NCBI RefSeq assembly: GCF_023973825.1
Contig: NC_090122.1
Location: forward strand, 800,130-864,129
From: Plasmodium brasilianum
Taxonomy: Eukaryota > Apicomplexa > Aconoidasida > Haemosporida > Plasmodiidae
DNA length: 64,000 nt
Direction: 5' to 3'
Under the pieces are notes generated by a model that had not been told where the DNA came from, did no database searches, and saw only the letters and a program-made list of their open reading frames with translations. The position numbers were made by a program, and so were the translations under genes. Every line of letters starts with the position of its first letter. Position 1 is the stretch's first letter. Shown piece after piece: positions 34,701 to 45,666 of this stretch.

Positions 34701-36334
34701 TTATTTTTTAAAATATTTAAAAAATAATCAATTATATATTTTTCCCCTATGGGATTCTTCAAATCATTTGTCTTGCCATGTGCAGGCAGATTTATTGTAT
34801 CTTTTTCCGAAATGTGGAAGCTAGACGGATGGTCATCCTTTGAGGTATTACTATCCTCTTCAATAATATTATCATAATTCTTGTAGCTGGCCTTCTGTAC
34901 ACTGTTCCTACTAACCATTTCCTCCATGCTGTCATAGTGTTCCTCTTCTATCATTATCTTTTTAACTACATCAAAGGGGGCAATAACGGACCTTTTTTCC
35001 TCAGTACCCCCTTCAAAACTGTTCTCATTTGCCCTCATTTTGTTCATCGATTCAAATGTATCGCTAATCTGGTCTCCCATCCGGATATCTATCTCAGGTG
35101 CATCGGGTGCATCGGATGCATTGGATATATCGGGAACATCGAGCGCATTTCCACCATCCGCATGTTTCATACCCCTTTCTAAATAAATCGGATTCACAAC
35201 ACCACACTGTACCGGTGCACTAGCAACAGGTACAATACCCGCTTCACTAAATGACAGCGAGTTACTATTTCTACTGCTGCTCTTTTCGTGCGCACTTTTG
35301 TCAATACCAATAGTTGCATTAAAATTGCTCATGTTTGCATAAACACTGTTCGTGTAATTTTCTTTAATCATATTCCCGGTGCAATTATTGTCATTACCTA
35401 CTGCTGTCAATCTTTTCTTTATTTCGTAAAAATTGCAAGCTTTTTCAAAATGTTTGTTCATCTCTCCTGTATTTATTTCCTCCTCACATTGACTATTTTC
35501 AAAAACATATTTTTTTTCATTAATTTTGTTGGTATTCACTATATGTTGTTCACTAGAAGTATTTCCTTTGTATCCTTTAACCAAACACACCTTTTGCACG
35601 AGTACACTCTCCGTATTTCGCATATCGTCGGGGTGCCTTTCCTCATCGTGGTTAACATGTTCGTAACTTATACCATCGTAACTTATACCATCGTAACTAG
35701 CACCATCATAATTTGCACCATCATAATTTGCACCATCGTAATTTGCACCATCGTAATTTGCACCATCGTGATATACACCACGTCTATTTAGCTGTCCCTG
35801 TTTATTATCACCCACTACACTTTGCTTATTCAACAATGCATTCATGTTACGACCCTTACTTAGAGACAATCCCTCCCCTGTTGTTTCTTTGTCTTGTTTT
35901 TGCTTTCCTTTTGGCTTATCCCTTAACTCTGTTATTATTTGCTCTCGTCTATTCTGTCCATTTGGTGCTCGTTGCACATGTTGTGTATGCTTTTTGTTTT
36001 GTTCGTTTTGTTCGTTTTTATCGTTTTGTTCGTTTTTATCGTTTTGTTCGTTTTGTTCGTTTTGTTCGTTTTGATCATTTTGTTCGTTTTGTTCGTTTTG
36101 ATCGTTTTTATCGTTTTGATCGTTTTTATCGTTTTGATCGTTTTTATCGTTTTTATCGACCCCTCCATCAGTAGGTACCTCATCTAAAACTTTATTTTCT
36201 GATTCATCATTATTAACACGTGGAATGAAAATATTCGAACCAAACGTATCTGTTTTGTTTTCATCAGTTGTGTTACTACTTAACTCATTCTTTGCTGCTT
36301 CCATATATGGAGATACTATTCCTCCTTGAACCAT
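31781..36334 (-). CDS. Long coiled-coil protein with an Asn/Asp/Lys/Gln repeat, unknown function
   Basis: Single frame of 1,517 residues from ATG 36334. Residues about 60-111 are a KNDQND / QNEQNE tandem repeat; residues about 195-225 are YDGANYDGAN copies. Neither looks like a folded domain. From about residue 640 to 1490 almost all residues are Glu, Lys, Asn, Leu, Ile and Met in heptad order (EEKENIMNRNKDLEENLKNN is typical), with a SSKNVELSSKNDEL heptad-plus repeat near the end. This is a golgin-, kinetochore- or centrosome-like rod, and I cannot say which. No transmembrane segment or signal peptide is visible. The short C-terminal tail is not distinctive. Confidence 0.8.
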   Translation of the reverse strand: MVQGGIVSPYMEAAKNELSSNTTDENKTDTFGSNIFIPRVNNDESENKVLDEVPTDGGVDKNDKNDQNDKNDQNDKNDQNEQNEQNDQNEQNEQNEQNDKNEQNDKNEQNEQNKKHTQHVQRAPNGQNRREQIITELRDKPKGKQKQDKETTGEGLSLSKGRNMNALLNKQSVVGDNKQGQLNRRGVYHDGANYDGANYDGANYDGANYDGASYDGISYDGISYEHVNHDEERHPDDMRNTESVLVQKVCLVKGYKGNTSSEQHIVNTNKINEKKYVFENSQCEEEINTGEMNKHFEKACNFYEIKKRLTAVGNDNNCTGNMIKENYTNSVYANMSNFNATIGIDKSAHEKSSSRNSNSLSFSEAGIVPVASAPVQCGVVNPIYLERGMKHADGGNALDVPDISNASDAPDAPEIDIRMGDQISDTFESMNKMRANENSFEGGTEEKRSVIAPFDVVKKIMIEEEHYDSMEEMVSRNSVQKASYKNYDNIIEEDSNTSKDDHPSSFHISEKDTINLPAHGKTNDLKNPIGEKYIIDYFLNILKNKLHDEGGNLDSMMRMEARKINSLLMEKKASIEILHRKMVELESEQCGVAGVDDNEIGGNEMGSKDVDDKVVDSGDDAEEGANELSNILYIINIKNQKIKREIEGFINSFNTLKRIKMKNEEIIKIYKSRENQFLEIIKKMEEKEKKKTILYKKKEKQYKDLILKNKKELKIEQMNNKKNLKKVKEQEVLLKEELKKIEEETKEKIAILKEEFEKRKKIEIENLEREKNEMIEMNIETETARMEEEIQKVKVMAEANFNSKLEKYKEKMEKNKNDFINNLIIEKNNELEMIKSTIEQKKQEELMILKEENEKLMNDNIQSIKDNMLKEQCEKMESLKEEYELLKNKEIERLQREISIKSEGMDNREKQFIDEKNRDMECLKKELERSYNDKENILRQDLNKEYEMKVQDVLNEKEKLVTMYEDKLTKQREELEEILQKQRKEVKEFFELEKNKEIQTLNDKVEKMIQEKELLCSQKNDLELNLSILNEEKENIMNRNKDLEENLKNNEYTFNENMNHMKEEKTKLEKELEKMIRDNKKETEEIREQFADLLQDEINRIKKESELKVDNYIKQYEQISKEYEMKKKEYNDLLEKANTNNKELTNKYEENIQKINEYEEMIKMIESQTEQMMKKKIEELNEEFKKKKELFDNEKNNLLKNYEHLEEDNKKIKENLERQVSSTVLENEQRILQLTNSYEDKLQQMQNNYEQLINECNDLKCKNSEMVENLHREKEAKEERLQHLSSMNSELSRRNEELSSKNVELSSKNDELSSKNDELNSKYDELSGKTVRLSDNLTEMKNEISNLQSKNVELSNENSYLKNEEQKKLMDKMLNLENINKNLMEVTEKERELNVKNVNIIRSLQAQINEQTKLYKEYTDKLKHEIKNLKELDGSSNSNANCNAANSNSNDAYLKLIEENKKLKLQNEVITTKNDTMETALDNLTKRLSFIESKIRDKEDGINLIKQADDLQLQSLK
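36000..36160 (-). repeat. NDK/NDQ/NEQ codon repeat
   Basis: Short units such as TCGTTTTGT and TCGTTTTTA on the plus strand encode a polar Asn-Asp/Glu-Gln/Lys tract near the N-terminus of the long coiled-coil protein. Confidence 0.85.
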
Positions 36335-36663
36335 AGTGCTCTTTCTTTTTATGGTCTTTAACCCTGGTATTTCCGCATATATTGTCAGAGCACTCCTAGT
36401 TTTACTAATATTCGCACATAAAAATGTAAAAAAAAAAAAAATTAAACTACACGAAATAATACGATACGAAATGAACTCAAATTTTAGTGCATGCGTTGCA
36501 ATCGCTCATATTGGACATTCAGATATGTGCACCATGCAGTTAATTCATGTGTTTGCTATTAAAAAATAGGCTTATATTAAACAAACACATATTTGGTAAA
36601 ATAAAAATATATATATAAATATATATATATATATACAAAAACCTTATTATCAGAAATATACAC
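36335..36663. other. Intergenic between two minus-strand genes
   Basis: Holds the probable promoter of the long coiled-coil gene and the 3' end of the Sec16-like gene. One A run and an (AT)n tract (36608-36635). No coding sequence seen. Confidence 0.55.
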
Positions 36664-37081
36664 TTACTTCTGCTGCATCAACGAACGATAACCTTGACAA
36701 GAGTTTTTCAAACTACTCATTTTAGGCGGTGCAGATACCTTTTCTTCACCTTCGACTTTATCTTCTTCTCCTTTAACTACCCATCGGTTTAATTCTTTAT
36801 TAAAATAAAATTTGTTTTCCTCACCTAAGTGAGCAACAGTTGGTTTGGGTTCACTTTCGTCATTCTTTTTGGTCTTTATGAAACTCCAAAAGGAACCTGA
36901 GTTTTTCAAAAATGGAAGAAGAGTCGTACGTATGCGCGCGGGGAAGTACTTACTTATACAGGTATTTGAAGGCACATACGCTTATATACATATATATATA
37001 TATGTGTGTATAAGCAGGTATGTACACATCTGTACATGTACATATATGTATGCATGTTTGTACATTCTTATTATTACTCAT
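36664..37081 (-). CDS. Miniature protein resembling the Sec16 C-terminus
   Basis: The main exon 36896-36664 encodes SFWSFIKTKKNDESEPKP, then AHLGEENKFYFNKELNRWV, then KGEED and APPKM. This order (aromatic W-F stretch, K-x-LGEExxFYxxELxRWV, acidic run, Pro-rich) is the conserved tail found near the C-terminus of fungal and plant Sec16, the ER-exit-site scaffold. The exon needs a one-base upstream contribution. A start ATG-A at 37081-37078 with donor GTAATA gives exactly that, so the model is 78 residues, but a 4-nt first exon is a weak inference. A GTAAGT donor at 36954 cannot be used with any ATG in frame. Whether this is an independent mini-protein or the last exon of a larger gene is open; nothing upstream for 1.6 kb looks like Sec16. 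Confidence 0.5.
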
Positions 37082-37394
37082 TTTTTTCTTTTTCCCCTAT
37101 CCTCAACATATAATTTCTTGGCAAAAAGAAGAACAAACTGACGATTCGATGGAAAATGGTCAGTGGGGCATATGGCGAATCAAAGTGTTATCGGAACAGC
37201 AACATGTCATAATGATGTTTTGTTTGCCTTCCACTTTTTTATTTCTGCTTTATTCGTTCTACTTTTTTTTTTTTTTTTTTTACAAAAAAACTTACTATTT
37301 AAAAATGACCTAAAAAAAACAAAAAATAAAAAATACGCTCGAAGGTTATATACCCCCCTCAGCAGCTTAAAAAAAAAGCAATTTTTTTTTCAAT

Positions 37395-37735
37395 TTCAAC
37401 ATCAAATATTTCACTTCAAAAGTTTCAACTTCAATATGTTCACTTCAAAAGTTTCAACTTCAATATGTTCACTTCAAATATGTTAACTTCAAAAGTTTCA
37501 ACTTCAATATGTTCACTTCAAAAGTTTCAACTTCAATATGTTCACTTCAAATATGTTAACTTCAATATGTTAACTTCAAATATGCTAACTTCAATATGTT
37601 CACTTCAAATATGTTAACTTCAATATGTTAACTTCAATATGTTAACTTCAATATGTTAACTTCAAATATGTTAACTTCAAATGTGTTAACTACAAATATT
37701 TTAATTTCAATTATTTTGATTTCATATATTTTAAC
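37395..37735. repeat. TTCAAATATGTTAAC-type interspersed tandem repeat
   Basis: Variable-length units built from ACTTCAA plus TATGTTC, TATGTTAA or AAGTTTCA, repeated about 20 times. There is no single fixed period. Confidence 0.8.
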
Positions 37736-38564
37736 TTTTAATATTTCATATTTTAAAAAACGTCATTATCACAAATTATATGAAAAAATATTTGTTCCCC
37801 CCTCCCTTCTTTCTAATTTAAAAAATAAATATTTTTAATTCTAGAAGAAAAAAGTCAGGTATACAATCTACCATTCCTTGCATTGTTCTATATTTTTTCT
37901 AAAACAGAGATAACTGAAATGGCAAAAAATACGTGTTACATGTACATGTATACATATATATATATGCATATGTGTTGTATATTCATTATATGTATATACA
38001 TTTAATTAATGGACGATGCGGAAAAAAGATAAAAAACACAGCAAAAAAAAATCAAACAAAATCAAAAACGAACAAAACAAACAAAACAAACAAAACATAG
38101 CAAAAGTATTTTTTTTTTTTTATTTGCATATTCAGTGGTAATTCGTTCATTTGTTCATCCGTTTTAATATGTTATTGTTATTTTATTTTCATTTCCTTTA
38201 TTCGTGTTTCCTTTATTTTTATTTCCTTTTTTTTTGTTTTATATTATTTTTTTGTTTGATGACTTTCCAATATTTTGCATACTTTTTCGTTTCTCGTTTT
38301 CTTCCACACTATGTTAACCTTTCAGCTTATTTTTTTCTTTCAAGTATTTTTTACACACGTTTGCATAATTGTAGATTTTTTTTTTTTTATTTTTGTAATA
38401 AATGTTATACCAATTTTTACGTTTAAAAGTGTAAAAATGATAACTGTATGAACAAGAAATAATTAAGTGAAAAGTTTGAAAATAATCGCATATGTATATT
38501 TGAAAAAGCTGTAGAGTGATAAATTATTTTTACGATTTAAATGAGATGAAAAAAAGAAGAATAA

Positions 38565-38690
38565 AGAGAAATGATGACGAAAAATAAGAAATGATAACGA
38601 AAAATAAGAAATGATAACGAAAAATAAGAAATGATAACGAAAAATAAGAAATGAAAACGAAAATTAAGAAATGAGAACGAAAAAACAAAA
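38565..38690. repeat. 20-bp array (AAATGATAACGAAAAATAAG)
   Basis: Six copies with single-base drift (ATGAAAACGAAAATTAAG, ATGAGAACG), just 3' of the unrecognised minus-strand gene. Confidence 0.88.
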
Positions 38691-38719
38691 ATAAAAAAAT
38701 TGTAAATTTCTTTCCCCTT

Positions 38720-40016
38720 TTAAAAGTAATAATATTTAAAAAAATAAAAAATACTTATAATACTTGTTGGTATAACTGACAGGGAGTACCCATTTTTGTC
38801 TTGCTCATAACAACGTACCCAATACGAAATTTCTTTCTTGCATCTTTTTATAGTCCATATTTCATCGCATAAAATTTTACTAGTAGACATTTTAAAATTT
38901 TCATACCCTGTAACTCTTTTTATTTTTTCCAATACTCGGTCTTCTTTGCATTCATGCATAGCCACAACTTCGACGTTTTGTATCTTTGGTGAAAATAAAA
39001 TAAAATGTACAAAAATGTGAAAAATGTGAAAAGCATAAAAAACTGCTTGATGACTAAACACATACGTACGTACATGGATGCACATAATGCGCATACATGT
39101 AGGTATGCATATATATAAGGTTATATGCAACATTTAGCTAGTTTCAAGTTTATTTTACAGAACAGTCAGGAAATGTTAAAACGTTCAAAAGGGAAAAAAA
39201 TTTAAATGGGCTTTAATAAGTATATCATTTAAAGTATCCCTTCGAATTTTGTATGTATTTTTATTTTCCATAAAATCTCCTTAAACATATATATATATAT
39301 ATATGCATGTATGTATAAATAACATCATAACTAAAATTTAATACAAAATAAATGGGAAGAAAACGCTTCACTACTTTTTTTACGAAATGACATTTTGTAA
39401 TTTGTTTGTACAGTGGGGAAGTATATACAGCTTCTCCTCTGTCCTTTTTCCGTGTTTTATTCAGTTTGTTTAGTTCATTTTGTTCAATTTGTTCATTTTG
39501 TTCACGTCGTTAATTTTGTTCAATTTGTTCATTTTGTTCACGTCGTTAATTTCGTTAATTTTTCTAATTTTGCTAATTTTTCTAATTTTTCTATTATTTA
39601 TTTTTTTTACCTTGTAAATGGCTTGCCGAAAGAGTGCAGATTTAATTTGCCGTATGACTTGTTCAGCTTTTTGCTCGAAATTTATTGTGTGTTCATAATT
39701 TTTTAAAAATTCAGGACGAAAATGCACATTGAGAAACTCGTCTGGGTGTTTCATATTTGTGCCATTTTCCTTCATCCACTTTTTATCTCTGAAACAGGGA
39801 AATTTGAACATACTACTAAGGGCGTGGGGTATCACGAAAGAAGAAAAAATAAGAAGCGGAAGAAGAAGCGGAAGAAGAAGAAGAAAAAGAAGAAAAAGAA
39901 GAAGAAGAAAAAGAAGAAAAAGAAGAAAAAGAAGAAGAAGAATAGAACAAAATTGTACAACTTGTATTCCTTCAGAAAATTTTTACGATCAAATAATTCT
40001 TCAATTCGCAGGTTGA

Positions 40017-40017
<1 letters not shown>
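38720..40017 (-). CDS. Unrecognised multi-exon gene, 5' end unresolved
   Basis: I do not recognise the family. Three exons join in phase: 40017-39959 (VNLRIEELFDRKNFLKEYKL), 39788-39611 (DKKWMKENGTNMKH, then PDEFLNVHFRPEFLKNY) and 38983-38720, ending TSIISIFYFFKYYYF. Spacing of Cys in the last exon (CDEIWTIKRC, then KKEISYWVRC) resembles a CHCH-like coil but with C-x8-C, so I do not call it one. The middle intron holds a GAAGAAAAAG repeat. The acceptor for the 40017 exon is not clear: only a GAAG site follows the T run. A perfect upstream intron (donor GTACTT at 40364, branch-like CTAAC, CCACAG acceptor at 40306) suggests earlier small exons, but I could not phase them in. Confidence 0.5.
39840..39945. 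repeat. GAAGAAAAAG tract in an intron
   Basis: Purine tract of GAAGAAGAAG and AAAAAGAAG copies inside the intron 39789-39958. It makes a Lys/Arg shadow ORF on the plus strand. Confidence 0.8.
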
Positions 40018-40057
<40 letters not shown>

Positions 40058-40521
40058 TAAAATAACTAATGGTAGGGGGAAGAAAAAACTGAGCAAAAAT
40101 ATTTAAAGAAATAAAAAATGAAAATAAAAATAACAAAAAAAAAAAAAAAAAATTTAGATTGTGACAAGTGTAAAAAATGAAAAATAACCAAGTAAAATAT
40201 AAAAAAAAAAAAAAAAAAAGCCAAAAAAAATATTAAAATATATATTATTTTATGCACAATTTATTGTTGCATTATTTTTACAATCGTTGTTTATATGTTC
40301 GCCCACTGTGGAAATATACGTGTTAGTAATTCAAAATTGTGCATATACCCGTGGCATTAAGTACTCATCTTTATTTATTATTCCTGTTTCCTCTGTGGAA
40401 CATGAATTTGCTTATGGCATATGCTCATACATGTACACATATCGCGAACATATCATACACATATCACGTATATGTCCATACGAGTAGGCAGCAAGCGGAG
40501 ATACCATTCCAGGGGCCTGCC
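40018..40521. other. Intergenic or 5' region of the unrecognised gene
   Basis: Holds a roughly 33-base A run (40018-40051), other A runs and the possible early exons and intron described for the unrecognised gene (40306-40364). No other gene seen. Confidence 0.45.
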
Positions 40522-43500
40522 CTACTTTTCATTGTAAAAATTAATATTGACGAAAAATGGATAAAGGGGGAAATGAATTCTTTGGGTTGTTGTCAATGAA
40601 TCCTTATGTTGGCACATTCCTTTCATAATTTTATCCTCTGAAAATACAAGGAGTGATAAAATGTTATTGGGTAAACTATAAGAATAGGTGTTATTTTTGT
40701 ACAATATATAATTATTTGAAAAAATGCAATTTTCGCTATTGCATACAACTTTTACATTATATTCAAAATAATAATAAGAGAAATCCCCTTTCATTTTATT
40801 ATCATAACAAGTGGGTTTACTTAACTTTTTCATTTTCACTTCCAAGAGAAACAAACAATGTTTCCTACTTATGCATTCATATAAAATATTAGAAATAGAC
40901 TTTTTTAAAATTTTTTCAACAAATTCATTTCTTCTTCCAACATAGTCCGAAACCCATAATTTTTTTGTTCTTGTATCATTTTCATCACATATAAAATCTT
41001 TTATTTGATTTGATTTCAATAAAAACACAGTATGTATATTTTTTATATTATCATAATAAACAGCAATTTCAAAAAAAAAATTACTCTGTAAGTTAACAGA
41101 AATAAAATTATTTTCAATATTATTATCTGAATAGGATGACCATTTCCCCTTTAAAAGATACTTATTTTCATTCTCATAATTTATCATATTATTTTTTTTG
41201 AAGTTAAATATATTAAATTCGTATAATATATCTAGGAAAGTTACATCCGAAACAATTTTATTTTCATCTATGACCATTTCAAAAATGTGTTTATTAAACC
41301 AAGAAAATACATTTGAGTCCACCATATTTTTGTTCTTATCAAAATTTATATAATTTATAAAATTAGAAATGTATATCATATTTCCTTCTCGAATATCTTC
41401 AATTACAAAAGATGTATTTTTTTCCGGTGAGCAATCATTGTTGCTTTCTTTTTTAATTGAACTGGAATGGTTTACCATGAACTTGCAGTTTCTTCCATTC
41501 ATAATTGAGTTATTCATATCAACTCGACAGTCATCATTATTTGCATAATTGTTGTTGTTACTGCAGTATTTACCATTTTCTTCATCTACAATATAATCAA
41601 CCTTTTTAGACTCCTTTTTGCTCTTCTCTGAATTGTTATCTCCTTTTTCTTCATCAATGGAAATGTTTATACGCATAATTTTCTTCTTATTGTTCACACA
41701 AGATTCTTTCAATTCCTCGTTTTGCTCCTTTTCAATGTTAAAAATCATTTTGGGGGTATCATCTCTACAGTTTCGTTTTAAAGGCCATTTGTTCGAATAC
41801 AAATTATTCTGCATGTTGTTTTCATTTTTCAGCTGGTGAGAATTATATGAATAAATAGGCTTCTCATGCGGTAGCTGCTCGTTAGGTCCTTTACCTGATC
41901 CCACACCTGACCACTCACCCGATTTCCCTTCAGGATCTTCACCATAATTTAGACACACCATATTTCCATTTTCCCCCTCAACAAAACAATTGTTACGATT
42001 TACAGTGTTCGAATTTTTCATTTTCATTTTATTCTTAACCCACTTACAGTTATTTCCCTTTTCGTAGTTGATCCTGTTATTTTTGTTGTTCAGATGGGTA
42101 TTAGATATGTGTTTATCAATGTACTTATCCGCGTGCCTATCTGCGTGTCGATCTGTGTGTTTAACTGCATATTTATCTGTACATTTACCGCCGAATCTAT
42201 CGGCGCACTTTTCCCCGTATCTTCCTGAGCACTTATCGGCGAACCTATCCGTGCACCTGTTTGTTTGTTCTTTGCTCGAATTGTTGCCAGGATGATTGTA
42301 GTTTATGTTATCCATTCTGTTATATTTACTGTTCATATAATTTTTACTTATAAAATGCAGATTATTCCTACGGTAGTAACTACTTATATCGGAATTATTC
42401 TTGACAAAGTCGTTAAGGTTAGAAGGAGCATAGCAGCTGTATTGCTGCCCGTTGTACGCACTGTTCTGATTAGCTACATGGGGGTCTTGCCCCATGCTTT
42501 CGATATTGCTTCCTGCATTGTTGTTCATGATGATGTTTGCATTGTTCTTGCAATTACCCATATTGTTCGTTATGCTATTCCCGTTTTTACCGCTAAAAGA
42601 GCAGTTGTTATCTTCCACCAAAATTATTTCTGGCACCTGGTAATTGTTCTTACTGCTATTCCTGTTGGTACTCCTACAGTTACTGTTACAACAGCTATTA
42701 TTTTTGTTATCTCGTTTCATGTTGGCTCCTTTCTTTGAAAATTTTTTATTGTATGAATTAATACATAAGTCACCTTCGTTTTCATTCATGTTTTTCTTTT
42801 CCATCTCACAGTTAATTTCTATTTTTTTATTATTAAAATTATTCAATTCCTGTACATTACATATAATATTACTACTACTACTGCTACCACACATTTTTAT
42901 GGGATAACTTTTACCCTCATTTTTTACGATAATCGGAGTATTCGAATCTTGCATATAATTTGCTGAAGCATTATTTTTTAAGTAGTCAAATACAAACCTA
43001 ATAAAGTAACAATTCATTAAATTGAATGAAAAGGAATTAAACATAAAATTTTTATTAAAAATATCTTTATGTAATTTTTCAAAAAAAAGTTCTCTCAGAT
43101 TAGTTAAATTATCAATAGTATTGTATTTAAAATTTGTGCAATTTGAAGTGGCTATTTTATTCATATATAAAAAATCTTTTCCTTTGATATCTCCATTTTT
43201 CTGAATATGTTCAGAAAAAAATTGCCTAAAGTAATAATTTTTATTGAAATTCGAAATTTTGTCATTTTTAAAAAATGAATGAATTAATCTAAGGAAAATG
43301 TGATATAAGCTGTTGTTCTGATTCGCTTCCTTGATACTTGACATATACGCGCTGTAATGCGTCTCCTTCATACTTGGCATATACAAACTGCAATTCGCTT
43401 CTTTCATATTGTGCATGTACGCGTTATAATTCAAGTCCTTGACATTGCTAACAAAGGAGTTGTAATTTTTAATTTTCCTTTGACCTTCTCCATTTTTTCT

Positions 43501-45666
43501 TCTTTTATCATTTTTACAAAATTTATTATCTCCATTATTTTTTCTTTCATCCATTTTTTTCATAGCTTCACTATTATTAGGTCCAAGGGTATAGTTACAT
43601 CTGTTCTTGTCATATTCATCAAAGTACATATTGATACAATTAATTTTCTTTCTAAAAAGATCCTGTTGATTTTTTAAAAAAAAATCACTCTCTTTTTGTA
43701 TTTCTAAAAGTATTAGGTTTACTAGTTTAGATGATGGTCTACTTTTAATATTTGGATTTAAACATAAAAAAGATAATTTTGTTAATTTCTCTACTAAGAA
43801 GTCGGGAAAGTTCACACTATAATCTAATACAGAATAGATAGATTTGTAATCATTCATGTTTATATGATTAACCAAGTAATCAAAAACATTCTCCTCACTA
43901 TCACTTCTTTTCCTGTTACATAATATAGGGCATTTTTCATTCTTGCTATATATACAATTGTAATTCTTACTCACATGAATTGCTGGAGATTTGGAAACAA
44001 GCATTTCTAAAATCAGAGCACCGAAGGAGTATATTTCGGTTTGCTCGTTTATTTCATGCGTGGAAATATAGTAGGGATCCGCATATCCTGGGGTACCTGC
44101 GGTACGGGCATCACAAAAAAGGGCATATTCATGTGCATGGGTATGTGCATGTATGCGCGTTGTGAATTATATAAAAATGGGTGCATGGGTTCACACGCAC
44201 AGTTATGTCTACATATATAAAGATGCACGTATGTATGCTTGCACATATGCACGCGCAAATGCGTTCTCCCTTTTTGTTCTCTTTTGGCCTACCGCCGGTT
44301 AAGTTAAACACGTTGTTATTGTTTATGTAAATAAAGGAAAGTCCAAAATCGCCCAACTTGGCGTTGAACTTTTCGTCTATCAAAATATTGGCCGACTTCA
44401 GATCCCTGTGATAAACTATAGGGCAAGAAGTATGTAAATAGCAAAGAACGTTTATTATTTGAACTAATATATTTATTCTAACACTGAAAGATAGAAAAAG
44501 AGGTATATTATTATCATATAATTCCTTCTGTGGATAAATATTCCTAACAGTGTTCATATTTAATGAACTCATTTGTTTATTTGTAAAAGAGTAATTATTT
44601 GAATATGAGAAATATTTATTCTTAGGTAGATTTGTATTATCATTACATCTGATATTCGAACAATAACGCAAATCAATATTATTTTCTTTATTTTTTATAT
44701 TGTAAAAATAATAATGATTAAATAAGAGCGTCCTTAAATCTCCTAATGGTACATATTCATATATTAGATAAAAATAATGTTTATTCATTGCATATCCTAA
44801 TAATGATAAAATATTTTTATGTCTATATCTACTCATAATTATTATCTCATTTTCAAAACCATTATTTTCATTTTTTTTTAAAACTTTTATTGCAACGTTA
44901 ATACAACTTTTCAATATTCCTTTATATACCATTCCATTTCCTCCCTTTGCTATTTTATTTTCTTCAGAAAAATTATTCGTTGCCTGAACTATGTCACTAT
45001 ATTCATATCTATTTGATAATATCTTTAAAGGTATATATATATTTTCTTCATTTTTCCCTCCTATTTTTGACTCACTTTTTTTATGAACAGGGTCATATTT
45101 TTTTTTTTTTTTTTTTCTTCGTTGTACATATCTTCTTCACATGTTTTGTTCTCTTCATCGTACATGTTCAAAATGTATTTATCATGAGTATCACATGTTT
45201 CTATGTATATCAACTTTCGGTTACTGGTACTGATCGAATTACTCCCTTCGACATTTCTATTATGCTTATTGTTGACAGCATTGTTCTTGTTTTTAATGAT
45301 GCTATTATGATTGACATTGCTAAAATTGCAATTGTTAAATTTGCAGTTACTGTTAATATTACTGTTGTTAATATTATTATTGTTGTTAATATTATTATTG
45401 TTAATATTATTATTGTTGTTAATATTGTCAATATTGTTAATATTGCTAATAATGCTAATATTGTTAATGTTGTTATTGTTATAATTGCTATTACTGCTAC
45501 TATTGTTGTTTATGATGCTCACATTTTCGTCTTTCCTGCTGTGATAACTTTTCGATAAACTGAACCGTAAATATTCTTGTTTTTTTCTTTCGATTTTTTG
45601 CTTAAATATGTCTATAGCACCCTTTTCAATATTCGCTTCTTTCACTGGGTAGTATCTTTTGTTCAT
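40522..45666 (-). CDS. TKL2: Tyrosine-kinase-like (TKL) Ser/Thr protein kinase, probably TKL2; frame broken in a 19-A run
   Basis: Protein kinase of the TKL group. Exon 45666-44293 and exon 44096-40522 (donor GTAGGC, acceptor CCGCAG) split the activation loop at a Gly codon. Kinase features in order: NKIAKGGNGMVYKG Gly loop, VAIKVLKK, HRDLKSANIL, GDFGLS, GTPGYADPYY, TEIYSFGALILEML and KSRPSSKLV. These are IRAK/plant-RLK-like. APE is replaced by DPY and the usual D of DVYSFG is E. An Asn-rich N-terminal region precedes the kinase, and a roughly 1,000-residue Asn/Lys/Ser-rich tail with an HADKYIDKH-type Asp/Lys repeat follows. The frame changes between the N-terminal region and the kinase, in a run of 19 A near 45098-45116; one more A would join them (about 1,650 residues). 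Symbol is from synteny next to EXP1/GCN20 as I recall it. Confidence 0.85.
42115..42265 (-). repeat. Degenerate 12-15-bp coding repeat in the TKL kinase tail
   Basis: Encodes short units built on DRxADK / DKxxxKH with Cys in some copies, inside the C-terminal extension. Confidence 0.7.

Larger units (their letters stand above)
37082..38719. other. Gene-poor region with tandem repeats
   Basis: Contains a TTCAA-TATGTT-family array (37395-37735), many T runs and a 20-bp array (38570-38690). On the plus strand, 36912-37215 holds short ORFs such as EEESY followed by a putative splice to KLTIRWKMVSGAYG, which I could not support as a gene. Confidence 0.5.

Noticed and set aside
36845..37141. Plus-strand ORF KLQKEPEFFKNGRRVVRM and relatives
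   Set aside because: It overlaps, in antisense, the exon with the Sec16-like motif, and runs into dinucleotide repeat sequence.
36912..37215. Possible plus-strand gene: EEESY spliced to KLTIRWKMVSGAYGESKCYR
   Set aside because: The acceptor would be AAG and no family matches; I could not decide between three frames.
38838..39020. Plus-strand ORF over the 38720 gene
   Set aside because: Antisense of a coding exon that splices in phase.
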